64,000 nucleotides of DNA from Isoetes taiwanensis (GCA_021234155.1 JAJEKV010000523.1:96368-160367); one strand, 5' to 3'. Shown: positions 11,831 through 23,980, counted from the stretch's first letter. Numbers and translations are program-made. The notes: generated from the letters alone by a model not told the origin.

Positions 11831-12639
11831 ATAGTGTATCAATTCCTTATCAAAAATATAATTGGTTTGGCTCCAACACAAAGTACTTTGAAGATACGAA
11901 GCCACCACTAAATCGTATAGTATAAGAGGTTGGTTTGCTTCCAACACAAGATAGGTTTAAAGACACAAAGCCACATTTGTTTTGATGGAAAGCTTCTCCA
12001 CTATTTTGGTAATAAACTTGAACCATTTATCTTGTAGAACAACAATAATTTTATTGGAAAACCACCATGAATTGCAAATTCCTTAAAGTTAAATCTACTA
12101 TTGGTTTAAAAATGTAATGTCTTAATTTATATACTAAACTAATATCAATTGTTTAATCCAAAATATGATTAGTTTGTTTCCAGCATAGAGTACTATAAAG
12201 ATAGAAACTACCACTAGTATGATGGATAAATTGTTACACCGTATAATGAGAAACTCGAAGCCTTTATTCTATGCAACTATAATAGTTCATGTAACAAGAC
12301 ATTCATGAGCTTGATTAAGATACTACTATGAGTTGCATAATTCTTTTAAGGCCAAAGCCATTAGTGATTTATAACATATACCATTAATTGGCCCACTTGT
12401 CACATAGCACCAAACCAAGAAAGAACCATAGCGGGAAACTATAGCAACAAACCACAGTAAAAAACTTTAGATATTTACAATATGGATATAGCATGTTGAA
12501 AAACCTTAAACATAAACCACATGACTTAACTGTCTACGGTTATTCAACACATTAACCCACTTAGTAATATTAGTTTATTTTAGTGGTTTAATACAAAAAG
12601 TAACTCATAAGATAACAGTCTTTTTTTGGGGGCCTTGTG

Positions 12640-13700
12640 TTTAAAGAGACCTAACCATCAGGTGTCATCTTCAGATTGACATGAGAACCATTTTTCCGCA
12701 CGCTTCTTCTCCTCGTCCGTCACCTCTACATCTTTTTTGTTATTCTTGTTGCTCTTGATTTAGCATGTGCAATTGCATTCTCAATTGCTCTATTCATGAT
12801 GACAACGGATACCCTCTCATACTTCTCAAACTTGGTCCGCTCCATTTCATCCAATTTTATGCAAACTTCAATCTCACCATTAGTTTCTCAAAGAATCGTT
12901 AAGTCATAATATTTGACAAGGAATTGTAAGAGAGTAACCAGTCAACCCAAAGATTATTATGCTCATTCATTCCAACTATATCACAACAATCCTTGCCATT
13001 CTTATCTTTTATGGCTATGGTGATTCAAAGACATTCAACGTGGTGCATCTCTCCTAATATGGCATACACCATCTTTTGTCCTAGTAACCCTTGTATTCTC
13101 GACAATTTGTGGACGGGTTTTAATACTTTTTGTGCCCATTCTTTTCAACGCCGTGGAATGGCTTGAATAGAGAACGGTAAACAAGCCTCATTGATGCCTA
13201 CATCATCACAAACAAGTACATCCGCCGCTTCTAACTTCTTTGTAGATCTCCCCTAGTACCATTTCCAATACCATCTTCTTGAGAGGAGAGTTGTAGGGCT
13301 GACAAATCATGTCCACTATCTCCCCCGCTCGTCGCTAGGTTCTTCACCACGAACCAAGATTGCTTCTAGTTTCCCTGCATCTTAACTGCCTTTGCTAGTG
13401 TTGTAAACGGACCTTGTGGCCGCGGACCGCTGGGCTCCGAATGCACCTTGATCCAAACTTCAGCCTCTATCTACGATAATGCTTCTTTCCTTTCTCGCAA
13501 GCCAAGGGTGTTTTTTCAAATTCTTTAACCTACATTGAAGCTCCAAAGTTTGCTCTTCGAGTTTGGATCTTTTCCTTGCAGCTGCCCTATCACCAATTTG
13601 GACTTCTCCACTTCAGATCTCAAAGAAGTTTCCTCCCCAAGTCAGTTATTCCTTTTCTTCATCACAAAGGAGTAATGAAGTTTAGAGAAATAAGAGCCGG
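12640..13700 (-). pseudogene. Unassigned coding-like unit, fragmented
   Basis: Read on the minus strand, successive frames give protein-like segments joined by indels, for example DDVGINEACLPFSIQAIPRR, KEWAQKVLKPVHKLSRIQ, then a helical charged stretch near 12770-12880 (DEMERTKFEKYERVSVVIMN) and a basic tail ending near 12660. No known domain was recognised. It resembles the units at 16.4-17.5 and 17.8-19.3 kb in strand, length and position beside repeat arrays. It may be an ORF of a repeat family or a decayed host gene. No stop-free frame longer than about 60 codons remains. Confidence 0.4.
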
Positions 13701-14107
13701 TTTAAGTTATAATTTCTTGTGACAATCGGAAGCAGCTCATCTCAAGGAACCAGATTCGATTCCAATGCCTTTCATCCTCTCTCAATCTCTCACAATATCC
13801 TTAAGAGGCCAGAGTTACCGCCACCACAAAATCGATTAAACTTGAAACGCCCCAAATGACGCTTTCCCCGCCACTCAACGGATCCAATGGATATAAACCG
13901 CCATCCGCCAGATGTCGACACTTTTTGAGCCTCTGCAGGCGTTAAATATGTCGAGGTCTAAGTTCTTATTTTTAGACCTTTTTTTGGCGATTGAAGACCT
14001 GGAGCATATTCCCCGAAGTCAGCTTGATCCTTATCCACACATCATTTGGAGCTTCCATACCGCTGCGGATCGTGACGACGCCAAAATGAATGTGTACAAT
14101 TTGTATG

Positions 14108-14660
14108 CCCCAAAGACAATTCGCTTCGCTTGAGGCTCAAATTGCACTAACCTCGCTTTTGAAATTTGTAACGCAGATATGGAAAAGTCCATTCTCCTAC
14201 AATCCATGCTTTTATACAAAAGCAAATTCAAAATCGAATTGTAGGGGGGGGAAGCCTGTATTGGGATGAAGTAAAGATCCCCGGTTACGAACTTTTAAGG
14301 CTAATCGCAGTCTCTTTAAACGAAAAGTCTAATACAAAGCTTCAACCTACACATTCAAATTTTGAAATGTAGAAGGCGGAATGGACTCTAAATGAAAATA
14401 GGGCAAGACAAGAATCGGTGGATGCATGATTGGTATCCGACAAACCAAGAGACACCGCCATGAGTTGCCGGTATGTTATAATGCAAGTGGCTTTTTAGAA
14501 GCGCACGGTTAAGGCCAATCTGTTCCGACAACAAGAGAACTAAATACATATGGCCATAGATATGCGATTCCCTTATTCGGAGAATATTCCAAGCAAACCG
14601 ACGGGAAAAAAGGGCGGAAATATGACGGAATGGTCGATAGAGGCCATTTTAGTTCATAAA
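14108..14660. repeat. Direct repeat, copy 1
   Basis: About 500 bp here is repeated in the same orientation at 16081-16620. Shared landmarks are 'tccattctcctacaatccat', 'gcttcaacctacacattcaa' and 'gagttgccggtatg'. Two small inverted repeats inside are conserved in both copies (cctacaat/attgtagg, and ctacacattcaa/ttgaaatgtag). A further shared segment ('cttgtgttta', 'gtttaatttgacaacaa') follows copy 1 at about 14720 but precedes copy 2 at about 15998. Confidence 0.85.
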
Positions 14661-14859
14661 ACATAATATAACTTGGAATGATAGATATTTTATATGCAAA
14701 TGGGAGACTATTGACGAGGGACTTGTGTTTAGTTTTAATTTGACAACAAATAAGAAAGTGGATCACACGATGCGAATTTAGTGTGTTCCATTTTGTTGCA
14801 TATGTACTATTAGCTTGGTGTGATCCTTTGAAAATAATATGCTCTTTGAAAAGGGATAA

Positions 14860-15990
14860 TGACTTATGTACTTAAGAGTGGTAACACATGTACTGAAAAA
14901 AAAGTTAGGTATTCAAATGGAATTAGAAGCAAAAAACTTTTACATTCAAAATTTTTATGGTCGTATGGCTTTACATCATTTTGTAAATTTAAATGCCCGG
15001 AGGCTTCAACTATTCACAACAAAAAAGCCCGGAGGCTTGCAGTCATATGGTAAGAAGCTGGAGGCAAGCTCGACTAAGAACAAGGAAAAAAAAATAAGAG
15101 GTGCTCTGCCCTAACAAATTTCATTCATCTGCTTCATCATCCGCAAAAAAAAAATAAGAAATAACCAAGTAGTTGAATGCTTAAGAAAAGAAAGAAAACA
15201 TGCATGTACCATGAACTAACGCCATGAGCTCGGGCCAGTCGCAGATTCGCCTTCAACTTCTTCATCTTCTTTCATCATCTTCGCTTCTTCTCTCCGGGTA
15301 GACCACTCATTTTCTCAAGAATCTCCTATCCAGCCCTTCAAGAACACTGTGATGAACTCCTCGCTCGAAATTTCCTCTCGATTCCTCATTCTCGATTCCT
15401 CGCCAAAGGAATCGGAGGAATCGTGAGGAATCGTGAGGCATTCGTGAGCAAGAACCGTGGGCAGCGGAGGGAACTGGCGGAGGGAACACCTCTTCCAGCC
15501 CGTAATAGGCGCCTCTTGAGGACACCTCCAAGGCTCTTCCGTAGCTGATCTCTTCATGGCGATGGACTAGAGAAATTTGAGGATCTAGCAAAGATTGGGG
15601 GAGATTGGGGGAGAATGGGCCAATCTAGGCTGGAATAGATATAGGTTGGATTAGGGAAAATCATAGGAATGATTCGTATTCCAGTCCTATCAACCATCAT
15701 TACATGCCATTATGTGCATATCTCGAAATTTGAGCCATATCTAATATCTTCCTTTTTAACCTTATACCTAAATATCCAATATCTTCCTTTTTTAACCTTA
15801 TTCCTAAATAGCCAATATCTTCCTTTTTTAACCTTATTCCTAAACCTATATGATTTGAGTTTAACCCGAAAATGAACAATCGATATAATTCGAATTTAAC
15901 ATACTATTTAATACCAAGATGCTACGTCACACTATGTCGATAGTGGGATTTAAAAAACACCCAAACCCTCCTCGAGAAAACCACGTAAGT
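14860..15990. other. Spacer between direct repeats; 44-bp tandem repeat at 15735-15847
   Basis: No gene recognised. Three copies of a roughly 44-bp unit with 'ccaatatcttcctttttt' and 'aaccttattcctaaa' lie at about 15735-15847. Near 15360-15440 short 'gaatcg' repeats create low-complexity frames on the minus strand (15307-15591), which I do not call a gene. Confidence 0.55.
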
Positions 15991-16625
15991 GCCGACCTCA
16001 CTTGTGTTTAAGTTTAATTTGACAACAAGCAACTTCCATATCGGTAGATCGCACTACAAATCAAGGTGTGGTATTTTATGCCCCAACACAATTAAGCCGT
16101 GTGAGCCGAACGTCCGAATACTAACTTCATTTTGAAATTTGCAACGTGCATATGGAAATCGAAAAGTCCATTCTCCTACAATCCATGCTTTTATACATTA
16201 AGCAAATTCAAATTTGGAATTGTAGGGGCGGAAGCCAGTATTAGGATGAAGTGAAGATCGGTTAAGAAGAAAATGCCCTACCAAATGAAAGTCCGATTCG
16301 ATACAAAGCTTCAACCTACACATTCAACTTTTTGAAATGTAGAAGGCGGTGACGCCAAGACGCCACTAAGAGACACCGTCATGAGTTGCCGGTATGCTAT
16401 AATGCAAGTGGCATTTTAGAAGCGCCACGTGTTGCATCCGTCAGGTCGACAACCAAATGTAATTAAATACATATGCGCCATGAATGTGCAATCCCCTTAT
16501 TAGGAAGAATATTCCAAGCAAATCTGTAATTATGAGAGTTTGGTATCCTAGGTGGCATGGGAAAAGGGGGCGGAAATATGGACGTGGAATGGCTGATGGG
16601 AGGCCATTTTGGACCCCAGATCCGC
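15990..16625. repeat. Direct repeat, copy 2
   Basis: Second copy of the 14.1-14.66 kb repeat, at about 80-85% identity by eye with many 1-3-bp indels. Its right end merges with the C-terminal part of the minus-strand unit at 16.4-17.5 kb. The pair could be LTRs or a duplicated element end, but I see no clean TG...CA borders, primer site or target duplication. Confidence 0.8.
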
Positions 16626-17462
16626 CTAATGCCTTTCCTTTGTCTTGGAAATACTGTTGCCTTGGTGCATGCTCTTGCGGTCCCCGTTCCTTACGGCTTA
16701 CGGCCTTTGATTCTGCCTCGACACGGTCTTTGGGTTTATAGCCCTTACAAACTGCATGGATTTCTTCATTCAACCCTTCAATATAGCCCTTCTACCGGCG
16801 TGCCTTTCACTCAACTTTGGCACATAAAGCCTTAGATCTCATGAATTCCTCCGATTGTATTTACGATTTGATTTGTTGTCTTTGCTGCAACCTCAGAATC
16901 TTTGATCATGTTGCACTTATGTTCCCCTTGGTACGTAATGGTGTTTGAAGCTTTTAGCAAACTTCCCGAACTTGCAACCGCCCCTACTTTCGACCCATCC
17001 ATGTGCTTTTAGCATATCCCTTCCACCATATTCTGGCTTCCCCTTGAGGGTTTTTTGCATTTGCTACCCCGCCTTTATCCTTATCCTTCATGCCATAGCG
17101 TTGCCATACTCACTCATCTCGTCGAGCCAAGCCTCACTTCCATTTGGGATCTGTTGTCTCGAGAGCTGCTCTGGCTTTCGGCTTTCCACACATTGCTAAA
17201 GCGGAATCAACCTTCTTACTTGTCAGTTGTGATCTATCCACATCCGCGGTTTGGATTCTCCGTTCTCGTCTCTCTTTTCTCTGTTCCTCGATTGATGCAT
17301 TATGCGAGCTAGAGTCCAAAATCGAACTAGGCGATCTTCTCCGCCCGGCTTCTCTTCCTTTGTTGCCTTTGTTGACCCGGCCGTGTTGTTTTAGGAGCAA
17401 GGGGTACATTCGATCTTGCCCTCTTTGCTCCTGCTGCCCCGCTAGCAATGCCCTTATGTCAT
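16441..17462 (-). pseudogene. Unassigned charged, coiled-coil-like coding unit, frame-shifted
   Basis: A minus-strand ATG near 17462 opens a Lys/Arg/Glu-rich protein (ALLAGQQEQRG..., then EEQRKERRERR about 60-70 residues in). The frame breaks near 17134, and coding-like segments continue (GYIEGLNEEIHAVCKGYKPK, then GKALGGSGVQNGLPSAIP) to about 16500. The mixed-charge composition suggests helical or coiled-coil structure. No family was recognised. The opposite strand holds a longer open frame (17144-17599), but its composition reads as the antisense of this charged protein. Confidence 0.4.
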
Positions 17463-17800
17463 GGATGTCGGATCACGATCACGGGATAGCTCCTCCTACG
17501 ATTATTCTTGCCTCAAACTACGGTGACGTTTTCAATTTAGGCGGCAGTGGGGTCTGCAGCTCACCTTTCAGCGTTGTCTCTGTTCATCAAGATTTCTAGG
17601 TACTCTTGCTGCATGCACATTAGAGTGAGTTCTGATCATTAGTTTCTTGTTTTGGGTGTTACGTTGCTTGTTTGTTTATGCAATTTGAAGGGACAATTGT
17701 ATACAAAGAGACATATTTTATTATCATAATTTATATTCATATATATGATAATATTTTTAACATTCGAACATATGAGGAAAAAAAAATAACAATCCTAATT

Positions 17801-19306
17801 CTACTCTTGGAACTTCTTCAAATAATCTGGGTTGTCTTGGAGGAATTTGTTCACTTGGGCTGTACCAATAGTTCCCCCTAGGTTCCTGAGGACATTCGCG
17901 GACGTACCTCCTTGGAGTGCGTTCAGCAAGTCTTCAATCTTCCTGTCCGACGTATAGGCTGCAGTTTCGCCAATGCGTGCGTGCCGATGCGTAGGGAGGG
18001 CCCAGTCGAAGACACTCAATGCTATCGTTCTCTTGACTAGGATGACATGGTCGATGTTTGAGGCCATGCGAGCATGACTTCCAAATAGGAGGTGGGCGAT
18101 AAGCATGAAAACTCCTTCTCCCCAGCGGGCTGCTGGGCGGTGTATCTTTGCTATCCTTCCATCTAAGAGCAAGGGAAGGTAGAACCTAAGGGCTTTGTCA
18201 TGCCCGCTTCTCGCCTGAAGTGATGGCTTCGGTGTCTCCCGAGAATACTAGATCGTCGGCACTTCCATCAAGTCCCATGTAATTGTAGATGGAAGATGCA
18301 AGGTTGATACTTCTCTTTCTGGGATCTTTGGTGTTGATGCGGATGAGCTTGGCGGGGAATGCGATGATGTTGACTTTCCTTTGATTCCCATGCTCTCGAA
18401 TCGCCAAGAACTCTTCTTCCATCGGTAGCTCTTGCTCGGCCATCATCGTACGATGCTTGGGTCGGAGCCGATATGCGTAGATGTCTCCGGCGGTGTAGGT
18501 TCGGCTTCCCTTATACCGATGGGGAAGTCTTGCATTTTCCACATCGATGAAGTTGTCGAAGCAATGGGGTCTTGTCATAGGAGATCTGACAATTCATCGA
18601 TCGTAGCCTCCGTCACCGAGCACTCGGAAAGATTCTTGATATCATGGAGGCTCAAATATGGCTCTCCTTGTATGATCCTTGGGGTCAAGCTTGTGATCCC
18701 TTGTCCCGGTGGTGGGGCTCTTCGTTGCTTTCGATTCGTCCTCCAAGCTGGATCACATTTGCTCCACCGGTTGCCCTCTCGAGCTAGGTCGATGTCTTCC
18801 GAGTCGACTCTTGCTCTTCTTCTTCTTCTTCTTCTTCCTCGTTCGGCGCATCATCTGCCCTCCTCTGTACTTGCCATGGCCATTGGCTCAATGTCCTAAG
18901 GGTTGTCTTGAAGGCTCTCCTAGCTTAGTTTGACCCAGGAGGGATAGGAATATGGCGGCGGTACGCATTGTAAGAGAAGTATCTCCTCTTATTGGGGTGA
19001 GACCGACATATAATCGAGGCGGTTGGTTTGCTTTGTTTTCTAGGTACTTTTCTACATTTGGGATGTCAGGAGGGCTATCTTGAGGGTTGTATTGGGTGCA
19101 AAGTATCCTATGCAAGGTGGGAGTTCTACTAGGAATGGTCCCTATCTTAGCATGGAACTCGGACATAATGTCCGGTAGAAAGGTGTGGCATTGATGGTGG
19201 CCTCCACGTCGATCACCTTCGAAAAACATTGAAGGCGGGAAATTGATGTCGGCCTACCGACCACATGGGCGTGTATTGTACCATCGCTGAACATAGAAGT
19301 TGCCAT
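17801..19306 (-). pseudogene. Unassigned multi-segment coding unit with its own core promoter
   Basis: The best start is the ATG at 19306 (MATSMFSDGTIHAHVVGRP), 109 bp downstream of a CTATAAATAG box. Protein-like segments follow with frameshifts: about 19230-18890 (FLENKANQPPRLYVGLTPIR-like), an acidic/Lys-rich low-complexity stretch near 18840, 18578-18198 (LPHRYKGSRTYTAGDIYAY, INLASSIYNYMGLDGSADDL) and 18172-17801 (KIEDLLNALQGG, ending NPDYLKKFQE). The total would be about 480-500 residues. No known fold was identified. It is not a gag, polymerase or transposase that I know. The two upstream stem-loops place it with the 31-kb and 61-kb cassettes. A virus-derived capsid-like gene is conceivable, but nothing specific supports that. 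Confidence 0.5.
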
Positions 19307-19414
19307 GGAGTATGGCGGTGAGGATGATAAGCGGAGATGCAAAGCTTTAGGGGGGCTGGAAAATGGCTTGGAGTGAAGAAGCGTTGGTGTAGGGCTCAAA
19401 TGGCCCCCATGATC

Positions 19415-19424
19415 CTATTTATAG
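19415..19424 (-). promoter_or_regulatory. TATA box CTATAAATAG upstream of the 17.8-19.3 kb unit
   Basis: On the minus strand this decamer reads CTATAAATAG. It lies 109 bp 5' of the proposed ATG at 19306, as expected for a TATA box about 30 bp upstream of a start with a 75-80-nt leader. The identical decamer occurs at 31876-31885 and 61630-61639 in the same position relative to an ATG. Confidence 0.7.
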
Positions 19425-19582
19425 GCAAACCCTAAATTTGGGAAATTTCAAGATTGGGAAATATCTATGATTCTAGGGTCTAGGTGTAGAAAACTATGCT
19501 AAAACTGCTTCTAAGGTTAGGTATGACAGCAATTTTTCAGCTATCCCGCGGAAAATGTGGATGGATTAGGGCAATTTTGGGG

Positions 19583-19648
19583 AACCACTCCACGGTCTTG
19601 TGAGAGCTAGTTAGGAAAAATTCTAAGTGTGTCACTGCGAGGGGTTGA
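19583..19648. repeat. Stem-loop repeat, family A copy 1
   Basis: The outer arms 'aaccact...cacgg' and '...cgaggggtt' pair imperfectly. The centre carries 'ctagttagga' and 'ttctaag', which form an inner stem. The same layout recurs at 19782, 30290, 31990 and 32203. Confidence 0.7.
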
Positions 19649-19781
19649 GCTCCTGTTTGGGTCCGGGATCATGCCAATCTTCGCCAACTAAAGGGTGAAT
19701 TCTACATATCTCAAGGAGATTGTTTGAATTAAGCCCCCTTTACTTCTTCCACATTTGGACAAGTTTTGGCCAAGATTAGGG

Positions 19782-19861
19782 GTCAACCACACTCACAACG
19801 GTCTTGGCGAGAGCTAGTTAGGAAAAATTCTAAGTGTCTGGGACGCACGTGAGGGGTTGAC
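19782..19861. repeat. Stem-loop repeat, family A copy 2
   Basis: The outer arms GTCAACC and GGTTGAC pair perfectly, followed inward by CTCAC with GTGAG. An inner TTAGGA/TTCTAA pairing is present. It is about 200 bp from copy 1, forming a pair upstream of the CTATAAATAG box. Confidence 0.8.
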
Positions 19862-19899
19862 TTCCTGTTTGATTTGGTTGGCCCACTACCACCCCAAAA

Positions 19900-20560
19900 C
19901 CGGGTCCACATGTTGTTTTTCGGTGTCTTTTTTGCTAAAAAACAACACCAAAACACGTGTTGTTTTTTGTCGGGATTTGCTAGAAATAGCGTGTAGTTTT
20001 TTAGTCAAACTTTTATACTGGACGTGGTTTTTTGCGGTAAAAAGTCTGGCGTTAGATTTTGTCAAGATTATCTACGCGTGAAAAGTAGCATGTGTTTCTA
20101 CATGTTTTCTAAATGTAGGCTGTGGTTTCAAAGCGCTATGCGTCCAAAAAATAGACATGGTTCTTAATAAAATTTGAAAGTTCTACATGTTTTTTTTAAC
20201 TGTTGTTTTGCAAAAAAAAAACAACACTAAAAACCACGAGAGAATTTTGTCGGAGACTTTGCTAAAACTAAGCATAGTTTTCTTAAACTATATCATTTCC
20301 ATGTGTTGGCTTTCTCAAAAAATAATACGTGGTTTTAAGCAAAAAGATGTGGTTTTTCAAAAATAGCTATTGTTTTAAGTATTGTCTTGCATAAAACCTA
20401 CATTGGTCTTATAAAAACAAATGTTTTCTATGTGTTGTTAACATATTTTCTAAAGTGGTTATAACACGTGGCTAATAGACATGTCTTAAAAATAAACGAG
20501 TTGAATATTTGAAAATAAGCATTGGTTTTACCATAACATTTAATATCATTTATTGCTTTC
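19900..20560. repeat. Degenerate A/C-rich (T/G-rich) array
   Basis: It starts directly after a family-A stem-loop. Motifs such as 'acatgttgtttttcgg', 'aaaacaacaccaaaacacgt' and 'aaaaccacg' recur in both orientations, alternating with T-rich complements. The composition matches the arrays at 11.3-11.8 and 29.2-30.1 kb. Confidence 0.7.
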
Positions 20561-21833
20561 AAGCATTGTAACTTTTACACAATTTTCATCAGTTTTCAAA
20601 TCCTTTTTCATCAATGTAAAGTTTACACAATTTTCATCATTTCTGAATCCTTTTGCATCAGGTGCAAATTTGAGATCATATACAACCCATTTGTATGGGA
20701 TTCTAGAAGGAAAAAGTACAAGCGCAATTTTTAGAAGCGTGCCACAAAGAATGAAGGGGTGCCAGCTTTTTTGTGCAAAGAGCAAATTCATCATTCTCGT
20801 CCTCTAAAACGAGCTTTTACCTTTACCAACGTTTCATTTCTTTCTGGACCTTGAAACTCGTTCATCATCATCATTTTCAAACCGATCATTATCAACAACA
20901 AAATCAACATCTTTGTCTTGGACATTTGATCTTCTGCAGGGGTTGTTCTCTGCCTCCAACTTCTAGTTAGGGTTGAACAATGCTATCTGCGCAGGGCATC
21001 CTCTATGGCAGCCAAAGAAGATGATTTTTGCCTCTGCATTATGTTTGCCATCTTCCAGAAAACAGAGGCTCCCCATATCATAAAAAAAAAAGGAAATCTG
21101 AGCATGACGAAACCTGAGTGTCAGATCTTATGGTGAGGTTGTAAGTTCGTGCCCGCATGGCTATGACGGCATAAAGAGCTTCGCTTATCATTTTGCCTGC
21201 AGATTCAAAGCTGCTTCAGCCTTTTGTTGAGGTAATTCAGACCCCTGTCTGCCCTAAAATCTCATGCACAAAGCCTCCCACTACCAGAATCAAACCCAAA
21301 AAAGCTGAAATCCCCTTCTTGAAGCCATCTATCGAATATATGAAGATGATTCAAATCAGTAGCAGCCTCTACAAGTAAGATAAAACATTCACAGAAATCT
21401 TACACTGGCAGGGATCTTGGCAGCCTTCGTCTTCAACGACGATGTCGGTTTTGCTAAAGCCTTCAAGCCGCTGCCGGATTTGCCATCGCTATAGCCAAGA
21501 AAGCTTCGACGATGGGAAAACCTGCGCGCCAAGGCCGAGCAGGGAAAATCGAAGGCAGGATATGAGCTTTGCCATGGGGAAAATTTGAGCGCCAAGGCCT
21601 GAGCAGGGCAAATCGAAGGCAGGATATGAGCTTGCCATGGGAAAATTTGAGCGCCAATGCCTGAAACAGGCAGAGTTAGGCGGCGACCAAGGCGGGAAAG
21701 TATCGACCAATCACATGAGAGGATAAGGATCGATATCTAAACCGTTCATTTCATGGCAATATCTGGACCGTCCATCTTGGCTAAAATTGCTTTGAACAAA
21801 AAGGAGTAGATCGAGCATATATCATTTAATTTT
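20560..21833. repeat. Mostly unassigned; 65-bp tandem repeat at 21510-21665
   Basis: No gene recognised. Near 20560-20660 a 66-bp unit is duplicated ('agtttacacaattttcatca' and a close copy upstream). At about 21513, 21575 and 21639 begin three copies of a 63-66-bp unit containing 'aaaatttgagcgccaaggcc' and 'gaaggcaggatatgagct'. The frames across the latter on the minus strand are repeat artefacts. Confidence 0.7.
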
Positions 21834-23980
21834 CTAGTATGGAACAAAATATTTTACCCCGGTTATTGTGATTCCATCGCCAAAATTCCATCCCGCGGAA
21901 TCACCAAGCCGGAGACAGTTATCCGCATACAGAGCCCCTCGTTATCAGGACACCGGTGGTCGCTTTCGGATCATTTATACCTTCGGGAATCACAACTTTG
22001 CTATTCACGATGGAATCACCAATTTTACGATTCTTCGAGATGGAATCTTTGCTCATGTATTCCGCGGGGCGAGTAATCACAACCGTATTATTTATTCACG
22101 CGAGGCGGAATCACAATCGTGTTATTCCGCTGCATCGGAATCACAACCCTTGCTATTCCCGCCGGATGGAATCGAACGCCCGATTCCGCGGAGATGGAAT
22201 CACCACTCACGGATCCCACCGACATTTAATCACAACATTGCTATTCCAGGATGGAATCACAACCATGCGATTTCGGGCCCCGCGGGAATCAAAAATGTAA
22301 GATTCTTCGAGATGGAATCACCATTTAATGGTTCACCGACCCGGTATCAAACCGCTTATTCGTGGGCGGATGGTTCAATCCCAGGTAAGTTAAAAAATGG
22401 TTGAGGATGGTTTAAGCTAAGCCTACGTTACTTGAAGATCATGAATGGTGCAAAAAAAGATTGGCTATTCCATTTTTTTTGTGCATGTCCATTGTTATGC
22501 TATGCAATCGCCCAAAATTTTTTGTTGGGGATTTGAACCCCTTGCCAATATCGGCAATGCCATGGGTCGCTTCAAAGCAAGAGCAAGAAATAAGCCCGAT
22601 TTTTAAAGCAAGAAATAGAATAGCTTACCACAAAATATTGTCCGGCTCTAATCTTTGTTGGGTTTGTTGGGAATCCCATGCACAGGAGGGGATTTTACCC
22701 CGGTTGCCACTATACCGCCTGCCGACCAAATTGGTGGCATTATTGCCACATGGCTGTGGCTCGTGGGCGAAATCCCCGATTTTTGCTTTTATGCGGTCAT
22801 CGACTGGTGTAGATCATCGAGAAGGAAACAACCGCCAAGTGGGAACATCTTACGCCATTTGGATATTTTATGGGATGGCTTGGATTACGAGGGGAGGCTT
22901 GGAAACCATCACAACCGTTGAAAAAGTTGTGCAAGAGGGTCTAGATGCTATCTGGGGTGGAAGAATAATGGCGATGGCGCAGGATCGATGGGAAGCAAGA
23001 AAATGCTTAGAATCCCGACCCGGCACTTCTACATGCAAGCTGCCGTAGAATAAAAACCTCAACGGTTTATTCTCGCTATATAAGCATAGTTGTCCCGCTT
23101 CAAATCTCCTCTCATCCGCCATCAGCTGCCACAATGCGGATGATACAGCTTTCTTTCTTGCTTCAAACATCCTCCCGCCATGGCCATGCCAAACCTCTCT
23201 CGCCATGCTTGCGGCTTCTCACATTAACCCGGCCATGCTTGTAAAACAACACGGAAAGAATCGACCATGTTTGCGACTTCTTTGTATGCAAATACAATGA
23301 GCACAAGCCGCATTAATCCTATCTCATGTTCCATCCAAATACTCATTAAGCTTCATTATATCAAGAATTGCGTGAATCCATCCGGTACTGCAAACTACCG
23401 TTTCTGTTCTAACGTAAAAATGGTTTGTTCTAACCCCCTGTTACTTTGCCATAGCGCAGCATCTACGCACGGAAAACAAGAAAACAAGTTGAAAAATGGT
23501 AGCCAAATCGTTTATTGCCGACATTTGTATGTGCTCCCCCAAGCACCGCTTCAGGCGTCCCCAAGCTCAAGGTCTTTTACCTTTAAGCCCAACGCATTTC
23601 CTCAACTCCGGGCCCTCCTTATTTCCGCCATAGTCAGCCGCTTTAGCAAGCAGCCCTAACGGACGCCAAAAAAAAATTTGAATTTTCTTTGGAATATTCC
23701 CTCGATGGTGATTTTGGCATGGAATAGCGGGGAATAACAGGCGGTGATTCCGTCCGGTGGTATTTGGCGATGTGATTCACGGAAGGTATAAAATGGGCGG
23801 CGGGATGGACCCTATTGACTCCGGATGGTGGGATCCATCGAAAAGGTACACCGGACGTTGTCGCACGACATAACAGGCCTCCGGAACGGATCCCGTTGCG
23901 GGTCTGTGATTGATTAGGAGGGAATATCTTGGCGATGGAATCACAATAAGGGGTAAAATATTTTCACGCTTCTAGTAGAG
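21834..23980. mobile_element. Non-autonomous DNA transposon with long, repeat-filled inverted ends
   Basis: The left end (21846-21905) and right end (23925-23970) are inverted copies: both read inward 'aaaatattttacccc', then 'ttattgtgattccatcgcca', then a variant of 'attccatcc'. Both subterminal regions are packed with GGAATCAC motifs, about ten at 21.87-22.33 kb and their complement at 23.7-23.95 kb. The outermost bases are less alike (ctagtatgg versus ctctactagaagcg). Possible target duplications are 'atttaatttt' at 21824 and 'atttatttt' at 23981, which would fit a 9-bp Mutator-type duplication if one base was gained. No transposase was seen inside. Confidence 0.85.
22420..23060 (+). pseudogene. 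Captured coding-like interior of the transposon, possibly a LINE C-terminal zinc region
   Basis: Inside the inverted-end element, plus-strand frames give segments like FFCACPLLCYAIAQNF, KARNRIAYHKI and WLWLVGEIPDF. The first two resemble the zf-RVT-like tail of plant LINE polymerases (a cysteine/histidine cluster followed by a W.ARN motif). The match is short and frames shift repeatedly, so this is only a suggestion of transduplicated LINE or host sequence. Confidence 0.3.

Noticed and set aside
17144..17599. 151-codon plus-strand open frame
   Set aside because: Its Ser/Leu/Cys-rich product is what the antisense of a Lys/Arg/Glu-rich protein looks like; the minus-strand reading has the more protein-like charged helices.
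21868..22404. 178-codon plus-strand open frame
   Set aside because: It is generated by the GGAATCAC repeats at the transposon end; the peptide simply repeats ESQ/NHN-type phrases.
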